The notes beneath the pieces were generated by a model, which saw nothing but the letters and a program-made list of their open reading frames with translations, had not been told where the DNA came from and did not search any database. This document shows, piece by piece, positions 15,032 to 23,437 of a DNA stretch of 44,098 bases. Every line of letters begins with the position of its first letter. The stretch's first letter is position 1. The stretch covers positions 1-44,098 of the forward strand of contig JARGFZ010000023.1 in assembly GCA_029210965.1 (NCBI GenBank). Direction: 5' to 3'. The stretch comes from a bacterium (GTDB lineage Bacteria; BMS3Abin14). Both the position numbers and the translations under genes were made by a program.

Positions 15032-17104
15032 TTACTCTGTAACGATCTTCCTGAAATCCGCCACCTGGGCGAACAGGCCGGATACCGTGCCCAGGATCGC
15101 CAGTCTGTTCTTCTGGACGGACGCATCCTTGTCCATGACCATAACGCCGTCAAAGAAGGCGTCCACAGGCTTTTTCATCCCCGAGAGGATATTGAGGACT
15201 TTCAGGTAGTCCCCTTTTTCCAGCATGGCGGCTGCCTCCTTGCCCAAAGAGCCCGCTGAATCCAGGAGACCCTTTTCCACAGCTTCCAACGCCTTCCTGG
15301 GATCGACCTTCCCACTAAAACCTTCCGGAATAATGTTCATTACCCTTTTGAAGGAGAGCATGAGATCCGCAAAGCCGGCTTTTTTGCTGAAACTGGTAAG
15401 AGCCTCCAGCCTGCCTGCCGCGTCCACGGGGTCGGTCCAATGGTCTTCCAAAACCGCCGTTACCAGATCATGCCTGAAACCGCGCCCCGTAAAGAGGTTG
15501 TGAAGCCTTCCCTTGAAGAACTCTTCCAGGGCGGGAAGGACATCCCTGGGCGCCTTGTCGATCTTCCCCTGGAGAAGCTTTAACGACTGGGCCATCAGGT
15601 CAGACAAGGAAACGCGCCACCCGCGATCCATGAGGATAGCGATGATGGCAAGGGCGTGACGCCGCAGGCCGTAGGGATCTGCAGTCCCGGTGGGAGAGAT
15701 CCCGATACCGAAACAGCCGCAAACGGTGTCCAGTCTGTCTGCGATGCTCACAGCGGCTCCACCTACGGTGGACGGTGTCCTGTCACCGGAATAACGGGGA
15801 TAGTAGTGCTCCAGGATACCCTCAGCGACAGCCTTGTCTTCACCTTCCAAAAGAGCATATTCCTTGCCCATAACGCCCTGCAGGTCCGCGAATTCACCTA
15901 CCATCTGGGTGACCAGGTCCCCCTTGCACAGGAATGCGACACGCTTGACCTCCTTGAGGCTGTCAGGGTCCACTTTTTTCGCAAGATAAGCGCCCAGAGA
16001 AGAGAACCTTTCCATCTTCTCCCAGGAGGTGCCCAGCTTTTCCTGGAAAACCACATCCTTTAACTCTTCGACCCTGGTTTTGAGGGGGATCTTGCTGTCC
16101 TCATGGAAAAAGAACATACCGTCTTCCAGGCGTGCCCTCAAAACCCTCTCGTTGCCCATGGCCACCACGCTTTTGTCCCGGGTGACGTTGTTGCTGATAG
16201 TGATAAAGTAGTGCATGAGCTTTTTGCGGCTGTTAACTACGGTAAAATACCGCTGATGAGATCTCATTGAGGTTATGAGGACTTCCCTGGGAAGAGACAG
16301 ATACCTGTCCTCGAAGGTTCCGGTGACGATGACCGGGTACTCCACAAGATAGGTCACCTCGTCAATGAGAGACTGGTCCTTGATAGGCTTGCCGCCAACC
16401 TTTTCAGCGGCCTTCATCACGCCTTCCTCGATAATAGCGCGCCGCTCATCCTGATCAAGGACCACCTTGGCTTTTTTGATCTGTCTGAAATAGTCCTTCA
16501 CGTCTTTGATTTCGAAGGGCCCGGGAGCCATGAACCTGTGGCCGCGCATCAGGCGACCTGACTTTATACCCTCGAGCTCAAAGGGTACAACATCGCTGCC
16601 GAAAAGGCACAGGATCCATCGGATAGGTCTCGGGAACCGCAGGCTCATGTATCCCCATCTCTGCATTTTTGGAAAATGCAGGGTTGTGATTATCCTGGGC
16701 ATAATTGCCGGGAGGATCTTCGCTGTGGGAGAGCTTGCCTCGGACTTGACAGCGGCCACGTAATCACCCTTGGGGGTGGAAACGAGCTTCAGGTCCTTAA
16801 CGGCGATCCCCTGCCCCTTTGCGAACCCTTCGGCGGCTCTGGTGGGCTTGCCCTTATCGTCAAAGGCTACTGATTTTGCGGGACCCATAACCTCCTTGAC
16901 GCTGGTCTCCTGCGCCAGGGCCACATCCGTGACGTGGAGTACGATACGCCTCGGTGTCGCGTACGCATGGATCTTTCCAAAGGGTATCCTTTGCGCGCCG
17001 AGCTCCTTTTCAGCCAGTATTTTGATCTGTTCAAGGGCCGGCGGCAGGTAGCTTGCGGGAATCTCTTCTGTTCCTATCTCAAGTATCAGATCCTGGCTCA
17101 TCAC
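15032..17104 (-). CDS. glyS: glycyl-tRNA synthetase beta subunit
   Basis: The 690-residue beta subunit of the bacterial (alpha-beta)2 glycyl-tRNA synthetase. It recognises tRNA-Gly and assists glycylation by the alpha subunit. The N-terminus [19 protein letters not shown] and the [12 protein letters not shown] segment are family hallmarks; [22 protein letters not shown] is also typical, and a DALR-type anticodon-binding tail closes the protein. Length is normal. The ATG overlaps the glyQ stop as ATGA, so alpha and beta are made in a coupled, roughly equal ratio. The two hairpins of element A lie downstream. Confidence 0.97.
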   Translation of the reverse strand: MMSQDLILEIGTEEIPASYLPPALEQIKILAEKELGAQRIPFGKIHAYATPRRIVLHVTDVALAQETSVKEVMGPAKSVAFDDKGKPTRAAEGFAKGQGIAVKDLKLVSTPKGDYVAAVKSEASSPTAKILPAIMPRIITTLHFPKMQRWGYMSLRFPRPIRWILCLFGSDVVPFELEGIKSGRLMRGHRFMAPGPFEIKDVKDYFRQIKKAKVVLDQDERRAIIEEGVMKAAEKVGGKPIKDQSLIDEVTYLVEYPVIVTGTFEDRYLSLPREVLITSMRSHQRYFTVVNSRKKLMHYFITISNNVTRDKSVVAMGNERVLRARLEDGMFFFHEDSKIPLKTRVEELKDVVFQEKLGTSWEKMERFSSLGAYLAKKVDPDSLKEVKRVAFLCKGDLVTQMVGEFADLQGVMGKEYALLEGEDKAVAEGILEHYYPRYSGDRTPSTVGGAAVSIADRLDTVCGCFGIGISPTGTADPYGLRRHALAIIAILMDRGWRVSLSDLMAQSLKLLQGKIDKAPRDVLPALEEFFKGRLHNLFTGRGFRHDLVTAVLEDHWTDPVDAAGRLEALTSFSKKAGFADLMLSFKRVMNIIPEGFSGKVDPRKALEAVEKGLLDSAGSLGKEAAAMLEKGDYLKVLNILSGMKKPVDAFFDGVMVMDKDASVQKNRLAILGTVSGLFAQVADFRKIVTE

Positions 17105-18021
17105 TTGGTCCCTCCAACAAGCCCCTTTTGATCGGCGATAAGGTTCTTGCCCATGAGGGGATAGCCCATGGCCTCCCTCTGGGCAACGTACGCCTCAGCA
17201 CTTCCTTTACACAGGTCCCTGACCCTGTGGATATAGCTGGTCCTCTCCGTGACGCTGATGGCGCCTCGGGCATCCAACAGGTTGAACGTGTGGGAGCATT
17301 TCAGACAAAAATCGAGAGCCGGCAGAACCAGACCCTTTTCCAATATACGCTTTGATTCAGCCTCGTACATGCCGAACAGTTTGAAAAGCATGGCAGTGTC
17401 CGCCAATTCAAAGTTGTAGGTGGAGTGCTCGACCTCTCCCTGGTGATGCACGTCCCCGTAGGTAACGTTATCGGTCCAGATGAGGTTGTAAACGTTGTCT
17501 ACCCCCTGGAGATACATGGCAATGCGTTCAAGACCGTAGGTCAATTCGGCGCACACCGGGTTGCACTCGACGGTGCCGGCCTGCTGGAAATAGGTGAACT
17601 GCGTGATCTCCATGCCATCCAGCCAAACCTCCCAGCCCAGGCCCCATGCTCCGACGGTGGGGTTCTCCCAGTCGTCTTCCACAAAACGTATGTCATGCCT
17701 TCCGGGATCTATCCCCAATGCGTAAAGGCTCTCCAGATACAAGTCCTGAATGTTGTCAGGGGACGGCTTGAGAATGACCTGATACTGGTAATAATGCTGG
17801 AGCCTGTTGGGATTCTCACCATACCGGCCATCCGTGGGCCTTCTGGAGGGCTCTACGTAGGCCACGTTCCACGGCTCCGGGCCCAGAGCCCTGAGAAGGG
17901 TTGCCGGGTTCAGTGTACCGGCTCCCACTTCCAGATCGTAGGGCTGCTGGATGACACACCCCTTTTCAGCCCAGAACCGTTCCAGATCCAGAACTACCTG
18001 CTGATAGGATTTTTTCTTCAT
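17101..18021 (-). CDS. glyQ: glycyl-tRNA synthetase alpha subunit
   Basis: The 306-residue catalytic alpha subunit (class II aaRS) that activates glycine and charges tRNA-Gly with GlyS. Recognisable segments are the N-terminal [20 protein letters not shown] (5-24), [19 protein letters not shown] (about 56-74), [10 protein letters not shown] and [13 protein letters not shown]. Length matches the family. GGGAG lies about 10 nt before the ATG. Synteny recO-glyQ-glyS is the arrangement I recall from Geobacter-type genomes; here a 526-bp spacer separates glyQ from recO. Confidence 0.97.
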   Translation of the reverse strand: MKKKSYQQVVLDLERFWAEKGCVIQQPYDLEVGAGTLNPATLLRALGPEPWNVAYVEPSRRPTDGRYGENPNRLQHYYQYQVILKPSPDNIQDLYLESLYALGIDPGRHDIRFVEDDWENPTVGAWGLGWEVWLDGMEITQFTYFQQAGTVECNPVCAELTYGLERIAMYLQGVDNVYNLIWTDNVTYGDVHHQGEVEHSTYNFELADTAMLFKLFGMYEAESKRILEKGLVLPALDFCLKCSHTFNLLDARGAISVTERTSYIHRVRDLCKGSAEAYVAQREAMGYPLMGKNLIADQKGLVGGTK

Positions 18022-18157
18022 ATCGGATTGTCTCCCTTATAAATTATCACGGCATTTCGTCCCTGGTAATTTATCCGGCAAGCTGCACTTTCCTTTAGCT
18101 CTTCCCACCCGGAAAAGCTCTTCATGTTCACGTCAAATTGAGTGCCTGGAAATATAT

Positions 18158-18187
18158 ATATTCAAGTTTTTCACGAAACTTGAATAT
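18158..18187. repeat. perfect inverted repeat upstream of glyQ
   Basis: 12-bp perfect arms (ATATTCAAGTTT / AAACTTGAATAT) around TTCACG, about 135 bp upstream of glyQ. It could be an operator or the terminator of recO; no T-box sequence is present. Confidence 0.6.
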
Positions 18188-18233
18188 AAACAGGGAAACC
18201 GCTTTGATGTCAAGGTACAGGGTGAAAATACGG

Positions 18234-18261
18234 TCCAATGTCCAAAGTCCAAGATCCAAAG
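18234..18261. repeat. heptamer array, TCCAAAG (4 units)
   Basis: Units TCCAATG, TCCAAAG, TCCAAGA, TCCAAAG, directly beside the terminal-repeat relic at 18268-18283. Confidence 0.8.
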
Positions 18262-18267
18262 GAAAGG

Positions 18268-18283
18268 AATTATGCGGGCTAGA
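18268..18283. mobile_element. relic of the 30574-30676 element's terminus
   Basis: GAATTATGCGGGCTAG matches 15 of 16 bases of the right terminus of the inverted-repeat element at 30574-30676. No opposite end is visible nearby. The remainder of the 18022-18547 spacer holds no gene I can support. Confidence 0.45.
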
Positions 18284-18547
18284 TAAGCTGTGTAAAATTT
18301 TGGGGTTTTAGGGTTACGGTCTATCAACAAAACAAAGTGCATGCGAACAGCTCCCAGTACAACCCAATACATTAAAATCGCCTCGCCTTAACAGCCCACC
18401 GTGGCAAAAAAGCAATTTTTCCCTGATTTCAGCCTTCCTCTGTGTTCAGTGAACTCAGTGGTGAAAAACATCGCCTTTCATAGTAACCACCGGGCCTTCC
18501 CCTGGATTTAAGCTTTACTCCGCGTCCCTGCGTCCTCTGCGGTTAAA

Positions 18548-19291
18548 TCATCTCTGAATCATTTTCAGAGCTTTTGATTCATAGCCCAGGTGGTGGGCCG
18601 AGAAGGGATGCAAAATATCAAAGATCCGCATGGCGTCCTCCTCCTTTACGGAAAGTCTGGAAACGGCCGAAAGGCTTCGCTGCGAGAGATATCGAAGTAC
18701 CGCCAGGTCTCCCCCGGAAAGGATCCCTTTGTACTCCCCGGCAGAACATTTCCGGTGAAGGATCCCTCCTCCCCCTGCATCCAGATAGGCTTCTCCAGCC
18801 ACCTTTTCCATGCATTTAATGCAATGGGTAATTTCCGGAAGTATCCCCATTTCCCCGAGAAGTTTTACCTCAAACAGAAGTATCACCCCGAACGGGGCCG
18901 CCGCATTATCAAGGCGACGCAGACAGTAGAGCATAAGATCGTAAGCCCCTGATGACGGATCATCTTCCTGGATACAATGAGCGGCAGTCTGACCCATGTA
19001 GGATGCGGCGCAAAGTCGGCCATAATCGGCCCTTATGCCCAGGAACGGATCGATCACCTCGGCAGATCCGATGCGCTTGAGTTTCCCTTCTTTCCCGGGA
19101 ATATTGACGAGGAGTCTTGTCTGAACGAAGAGATCCAGCGGAGCAGCCCTGCCTTTTTTCAGGTTCCTGGCAGAGGTGGCTGCCGCATTTAGAAGCCCGA
19201 TCTCCGGCGTCAGAAAGGTGAGGATCCTGTCCTCCTCTCCAACATCCGTTGCCGCAAGGACCACGGCCTCCGTAGTAATGCTGGACCTCAT
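18548..19291 (-). CDS. recO: DNA repair protein RecO
   Basis: A 247-residue recombination mediator that helps RecA load on SSB-coated DNA in the RecFOR pathway. An N-terminal OB-fold (TTEAVVLAATDVGEEDRILTF, split in the family's usual pattern) is followed by a helical domain. A zinc-type cysteine set is visible in THCIKCMEK and LHRKCSAGE (about 165-205). Only 6 nt separate it from upstream mgtE, so the two are probably co-transcribed. No strong SD precedes the ATG at 19291. Confidence 0.93.
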   Translation of the reverse strand: MRSSITTEAVVLAATDVGEEDRILTFLTPEIGLLNAAATSARNLKKGRAAPLDLFVQTRLLVNIPGKEGKLKRIGSAEVIDPFLGIRADYGRLCAASYMGQTAAHCIQEDDPSSGAYDLMLYCLRRLDNAAAPFGVILLFEVKLLGEMGILPEITHCIKCMEKVAGEAYLDAGGGGILHRKCSAGEYKGILSGGDLAVLRYLSQRSLSAVSRLSVKEEDAMRIFDILHPFSAHHLGYESKALKMIQR

Positions 19292-19297
19292 TGCGCC

Positions 19298-20650
19298 CTA
19301 TAAAAGGATAGCGGTAGCCAGCGCCATGTAGATGAGGATCCCGAGACTGTCCACAGTGCTGGTGACAAAGGGCCCGGTGGCCACGGCCGGATCGATCTTC
19401 ATAAGATGGAGCAGGATGGGCACCAGAGTTCCGATGGCAGCCGCCATGAGCATGGAGATGAGCAGGCTCATTCCCACCACGAAGCCGAGATAGTTCACTT
19501 CTCCGAACTGGAAATATGCCAATGCCGCGAGCATGAGCCCGTACAGGACTCCCAGGATCAACGCAACATAGAGCTCTTTAAGGATAACGACCCGGAGCTC
19601 CTTGACGGCGATCCTTCCGGTGGCCAGACCCCGGACCACGATTGTCATGGAGGTGGCGCCGATATTGCCGCCCATGGCAATAATGATGGGCAGGAAAAGC
19701 GCCAGCGCTACGATCTTTTCCAGGGTCACGTTGTATATGTTGAGGAACTGGATACCTATGATCTCTCCAACAAAGGCAGCCAGCATCCACGGCATCCTCA
19801 TGCGCGCCCTTCTAAAAACGGACCGGTTAAGGTACTCGTCGCCAGTACCCACCATCTTCATGATGTCCTCGGTGGCCTCGTGCCTGATGACGTCAATAAC
19901 ATCGTCAACGGTGACGATACCTAAAAGCTTGTTCTCATCGTCGGTCACCGGGACAGCCAGGAAATCGTACTTCTCCACAAGCCTGGCGACGTCCTCCTGG
20001 TCTGTTTCCGCGCTGACGCTGACCACATCGTGGGCCATAACGCTCATGACTGTGCTGGATGGCGGCACCAGGAGAAGCTGCCTGAGGGAACAAACTCCGA
20101 TCAGGTGGTTTCTCGAATCCACCACATAGATGTAAAAGACCATCTCTGTAGCGTCTGCTCCCTTTTTCTGGAGCTCACTGATAGCATCGGAGACCGTTAC
20201 ATCCTCCTGAAGTGCGAAATAGTTGGTGTTCATGATCCGCCCGGCGCTGTCCTCCGGATACTGAAACATCTCCTCGATGCTCTCGGCATCCGACTCCGAA
20301 AGGTGGGCCAGGATATCGTCCCGGACCTCCTCCGTAATACCCTCAAGGATGCTGACCTTGTCATCCGGGTCCATCCCATGGAGGATCTCGGCTGCCTTTT
20401 CGCGTTCCAGCTTGGTGAGGATACGGGCACTGGTGGGTGAATCGACCTGGCTCAGGATCTCGGAGGCCATCTCACTATCCGCGATGAGACCGAAGACTTT
20501 ATGTTGTTCCCCCTCGTTGAGGTACCGGAAAAGGTAGGCAACGTCGGCCGCATGGAGTTTTTCCAGGATATTTTTTACATTGTGGTAGGCACCCCGCCTG
20601 GTAAGCTTCCTTATGCTTTCGAGCAGGGTGTCGACTTTGCTTATAAACAT
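19298..20650 (-). CDS. mgtE: magnesium transporter MgtE
   Basis: A 450-residue Mg2+ channel of the inner membrane. An N-terminal MgtE superhelical domain (about 1-130) is followed by two CBS domains (about 135-255) that sense Mg2+, then five membrane helices. The last part carries the pore signature DPAVATGPFVTSTVDSLGI, in which the conserved Asp binds Mg2+. GAGGT with a 7-nt spacer precedes the ATG at 20650. No Mg-sensing leader is seen: the 110-bp upstream spacer is mostly heptamer repeats. Downstream recO follows after 6 nt. Confidence 0.96.
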   Translation of the reverse strand: MFISKVDTLLESIRKLTRRGAYHNVKNILEKLHAADVAYLFRYLNEGEQHKVFGLIADSEMASEILSQVDSPTSARILTKLEREKAAEILHGMDPDDKVSILEGITEEVRDDILAHLSESDAESIEEMFQYPEDSAGRIMNTNYFALQEDVTVSDAISELQKKGADATEMVFYIYVVDSRNHLIGVCSLRQLLLVPPSSTVMSVMAHDVVSVSAETDQEDVARLVEKYDFLAVPVTDDENKLLGIVTVDDVIDVIRHEATEDIMKMVGTGDEYLNRSVFRRARMRMPWMLAAFVGEIIGIQFLNIYNVTLEKIVALALFLPIIIAMGGNIGATSMTIVVRGLATGRIAVKELRVVILKELYVALILGVLYGLMLAALAYFQFGEVNYLGFVVGMSLLISMLMAAAIGTLVPILLHLMKIDPAVATGPFVTSTVDSLGILIYMALATAILL

Positions 20651-20670
20651 AACGTGTACCTCTAAATTCC

Positions 20671-20723
20671 GTGATTCGTTATTCGCATTGAAGCCGCGAT
20701 TTGTGATTCGTGATTCGTGATTT
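20671..20723. repeat. heptamer arrays, GTGATTC family
   Basis: Units GTGATTC, GTTATTC (20671-20684), then after 11 bp GCGATTT, GTGATTC, GTGATTC, GTGATTT (20696-20723). They fill most of the era-mgtE spacer. Confidence 0.8.
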
Positions 20724-20760
20724 TTCCAATCACAAGTAACGAGTCTCCAGTCACGGCCCT

Positions 20761-21651
20761 TTATTCGTATCCCATTTGTCTTAATAACCCTTCACGATCA
20801 GTCCACCCTTTTTTGACCTTGACCCACAGTTCCAGGTAAACCTTTCTCCCGAGCTGGCTCTCCATTTCGAGACGGGCCGCAGTACCGACTTTCTGGAGCA
20901 TGCTCCCCTTTTTCCCGATAATAATTCCCTTCTGGGACTCTTTTTCAATGAAAACGGTGGCACTCAACTCCATAAGACCGTCTTCCCTTGTCGCCATATG
21001 TTCCACAACGACGGCAGTAGAATAGGGTATCTCATCCTTGGTCAGGTCGAATAGCTTTTCACGAACGATTTCCGCCAGCCTGAAACCCAGAGGCTGATCG
21101 GTAACCATGTCCTCAGGGAAATAGGGAACCCCCTCTGGCAGCATGAGGGAGATTTTTTCTACCAATTGATCTGTCCCGGCTCCGGTAATGGCGCTGGTGA
21201 TGAAGGTACCCGAAAAATTAAACAACCGTTCAAGGAGTTCTACCCGTTCAGCCACCTCCTCGGGACCAACCAGGTCAGCCTTGTTTACAACGAGCAGGAC
21301 CGGTACCCGGGCATCCACCGGCAGCATGGAAAGCGTTAACCCATCCTCCCGCCCGTGGGCTCTTGTGACATCTGCCATATACACCACGATATCTACATCA
21401 GCAGCCACCTTGGCAATAACCTGCTGCATATACCTGTTGATGGCACGATCTGTTTCGTGCATCCCGGGTGTATCAAGAAACACTATTTGCGAACCAGGAT
21501 GATGAAGAACACCTAAAATGCGGTTCCTTGTCGTCTGTGGTTTGGAAGAGGTGATAGCCAGTTTCTCACCACACAGCCAATTAAGCAGTGTGGATTTCCC
21601 AACATTGGGCCGCCCTAGTATGCCCACAAACCCTGATCTGAATCCGCTCAC
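20761..21651 (-). CDS. era: GTPase Era
   Basis: A 296-residue ribosome-assembly GTPase that binds the 3' end of 16S rRNA during 30S maturation. G motifs: GRPNVGKS (13-20), DTPGMHE (about 60-66), NKADLV (about 122-127). The C-terminal KH domain contains KGIIIGKKGSMLQKVGTAAR and ends ELWVKVKKGWTD. The GTG start (21651) overlaps the rnc stop as GTGA, with GGGAGG just upstream. rnc-era is a conserved pair linking rRNA processing with 30S assembly. Confidence 0.97.
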   Translation of the reverse strand: MSGFRSGFVGILGRPNVGKSTLLNWLCGEKLAITSSKPQTTRNRILGVLHHPGSQIVFLDTPGMHETDRAINRYMQQVIAKVAADVDIVVYMADVTRAHGREDGLTLSMLPVDARVPVLLVVNKADLVGPEEVAERVELLERLFNFSGTFITSAITGAGTDQLVEKISLMLPEGVPYFPEDMVTDQPLGFRLAEIVREKLFDLTKDEIPYSTAVVVEHMATREDGLMELSATVFIEKESQKGIIIGKKGSMLQKVGTAARLEMESQLGRKVYLELWVKVKKGWTDREGLLRQMGYE

Positions 21652-22346
21652 ACATCCTCCCTGAACAGTTCAAGGGCTATCAAGGCAGCCGCTTCCTCGG
21701 CACGTTTTTTACTCCTGCCAATACCGAAACCGAGGTAATGTTCCCTGTGATAGACCTTGGCCGAGAACCTCATCTCGCCTGACGCCAGATCGTTTTCCGT
21801 AACCTCGTACCTCGGAACCTCACCGTTAAACCTTGCCTGGAGGAGTTCCTGCAGGGAGGATTTGGAACCTTTTAACTGATCGCCCGGCTCCGGCACCTCA
21901 GTGAAGAGAGTTGTCACCAGTTCATAGGCATGGTCCCATCCACCGTCCAGATAAACGGCTCCGATCAGGGCTTCTAATGCATCTGCTGCCACGGTTCTCC
22001 AGGCCACCGTCGGAGCAGACTCCAGGCTCGGTCCAACCTCCATCATCTCCATAAGCTCGATCTCGCCTGCCACATGGGCAAGGTTCTCTCTCCTGACCAT
22101 TTCGGCCCTCAGGAAGCTGAGATCCCCTTCTTCCGCGAGGGGATAACGCATCATGAGAAGGTGGGAGACTGCCAGTTGCAGGACCGCGTCCCCCAGGTAT
22201 TCCAACCGCTGATTATCAGGGCCCGAACATCTACCCTCCTTCACTGCTGACGGATGGGTCATGGCCTCGGTGAGAAGCTCCTCGCTCTGGAATCTGTACC
22301 CCATCCTCTCGGCCACCATCAGCGATCTGGATTCAGTACTATCCAA
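21648..22346 (-). CDS. rnc: ribonuclease III
   Basis: A 232-residue double-strand-specific RNase that processes rRNA precursors. The signature NQRLEYLGD is at 45-53 (Glu49, Asp53), with further catalytic residues Asp122 and Glu125 in ADALEALIGAVYLDGG. The C-terminal dsRNA-binding domain (about 155-229) includes SSLQELLQARFNGEVPRY. It starts at TTG 22346, overlapping the end of the upstream phosphatase gene by 8 nt. It is coupled to era downstream by a 4-nt overlap. Confidence 0.96.
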   Translation of the reverse strand: MDSTESRSLMVAERMGYRFQSEELLTEAMTHPSAVKEGRCSGPDNQRLEYLGDAVLQLAVSHLLMMRYPLAEEGDLSFLRAEMVRRENLAHVAGEIELMEMMEVGPSLESAPTVAWRTVAADALEALIGAVYLDGGWDHAYELVTTLFTEVPEPGDQLKGSKSSLQELLQARFNGEVPRYEVTENDLASGEMRFSAKVYHREHYLGFGIGRSKKRAEEAAALIALELFREDV

Positions 22347-23148
22347 GGATCATCACCCTTTCTACAGCGATTCGCCATCCTCTGGGCCCAACCCCGCTGA
22401 CTCTGCATGCAGCATCTTCAGGGACGAGAGGATCGTAGGTGCCGTCCGGCTTCTGGACAAGGAAAGGCATGTCTACAGAAGTGAACATAGGCAGATCGTT
22501 GAAACTGTCGCCGATACCCACGAAGAGCGGATCAGGCAGTTCTTCCCTATAAAGGTTCGCCAATATTTTTACAGCGTCGCCCTTATGGACACCGGAAGTC
22601 AGGTGATAGAAGCGCCCACCCTGTGTAAAGTGTAACCCCTTTTCAGCGGCTTTTTTTCCAATGGAGTCAGCGTCGTGTTCTTCAAGTATGATAAATAGCT
22701 CCTCGTGCTCCCTGACCAGGCACTGATCCAGCTCTTTTCCGGCCAGGCCCGTGAGAGAGGACAGCTCATCAGCCGACATCTGACCAAAGGCTCTGTATGA
22801 AAATCCTGCCGATTCAGACAGTTCCTCCAGGCCACGCCTGACTTCTTCAATGCCAGCGCCCAGTGATATCCTCCATTCTCCATCCTTTTCCACCGCCCCA
22901 GCCGGTCTGACTTTAAGGGAACCTGCGGGAATAACGACACCGCACCCGTTTTCACAAATAAACGGCCCTTCCAGAATGAGCAGCTTAACCCAGCGCCGCG
23001 TCTCTGCTGCTGTTTTGCTGGTAACAGGTATTATGGGAATTCCTCTCCGGACCAGCAGGTCAATTGCCGGCAGTGCTGCTCTAACACCATAGGACTTATG
23101 GTCCAGAAGAGTGCCGTCCAGATCGGTGAAGACGATTACTTCAGCCAT
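22339..23148 (-). CDS. HAD phosphatase of the mannosyl-3-phosphoglycerate phosphatase family
   Basis: A 269-residue HAD-IIB hydrolase. Motif I TDLDGTLLD (8-16; nucleophile Asp9, Asp11), motif II VTSKTAAE (about 42-49), cap segment, and motif III/IV GIGDSFNDLPMF (about 217-228). The pattern matches MPGP/YedP phosphatases, which make the solute mannosylglycerate or act on similar sugar phosphates. No mannosyl-3-phosphoglycerate synthase is in the window, so the substrate is uncertain. GAGG lies 9 nt before the ATG. It heads the rnc-era overlap chain. Confidence 0.85.
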   Translation of the reverse strand: MAEVIVFTDLDGTLLDHKSYGVRAALPAIDLLVRRGIPIIPVTSKTAAETRRWVKLLILEGPFICENGCGVVIPAGSLKVRPAGAVEKDGEWRISLGAGIEEVRRGLEELSESAGFSYRAFGQMSADELSSLTGLAGKELDQCLVREHEELFIILEEHDADSIGKKAAEKGLHFTQGGRFYHLTSGVHKGDAVKILANLYREELPDPLFVGIGDSFNDLPMFTSVDMPFLVQKPDGTYDPLVPEDAACRVSGVGPRGWRIAVERVMILG

Positions 23149-23189
23149 CGTTTTTTATCCTCATAAAGTATTTCTTCCACTTTCTGATT

Positions 23190-23437
23190 GGCGGTCACGC
23201 CAAACCTTCGACACGCTCAGTACAGGCTTGGATGGACTTTTTTCCAGGTCCATCAACCTGGAAAACCTCGCAAACTCTTCTTCAAAACATTTTGCGAGGA
23301 GGTCACGCCTTGGCGTGATCCCCCACTTGTCCCGCCTTGGCGGAATCGAGGGAGCGAAGTGAATCCGCCTGGTACCTCCCCCACCCCGGTCCCGTTCATA
23401 CCGGGACCGGTTGATGGACTTGAAAAAAGTCCATCAA
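23190..23437. repeat. composite palindrome cluster
   Basis: This spacer between fusA and the phosphatase gene holds at least five hairpins. They are GATGGACT family at 23231-23254 and 23411-23437, TCACGCC family at 23303-23318, CCGCC-TT-GGCGG at about 23332-23343, and a perfect 9-bp hairpin CCGGTCCCG / CGGGACCGG at 23386-23410. A diverged CCTTCGACACGCTCAG repeat lies at 23205-23220. The last hairpin begins within the fusA stop region, so the cluster may serve as its 3' structure. Confidence 0.8.

Noticed and set aside
18022-18157. T-box leader upstream of glyQ
   Set aside because: No T-box sequence (TGGNACCGCG) or terminator/antiterminator pair is visible.
18133-18372. 79-codon minus-strand ORF near the terminal-repeat relic, as a transposase fragment
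   Set aside because: No transposase motif; it runs through the heptamer array and the hairpin.
20651-20760. M-box (Mg) riboswitch upstream of mgtE
   Set aside because: The 110-bp spacer is mostly GTGATTC repeats and shares nothing with the M-box core.
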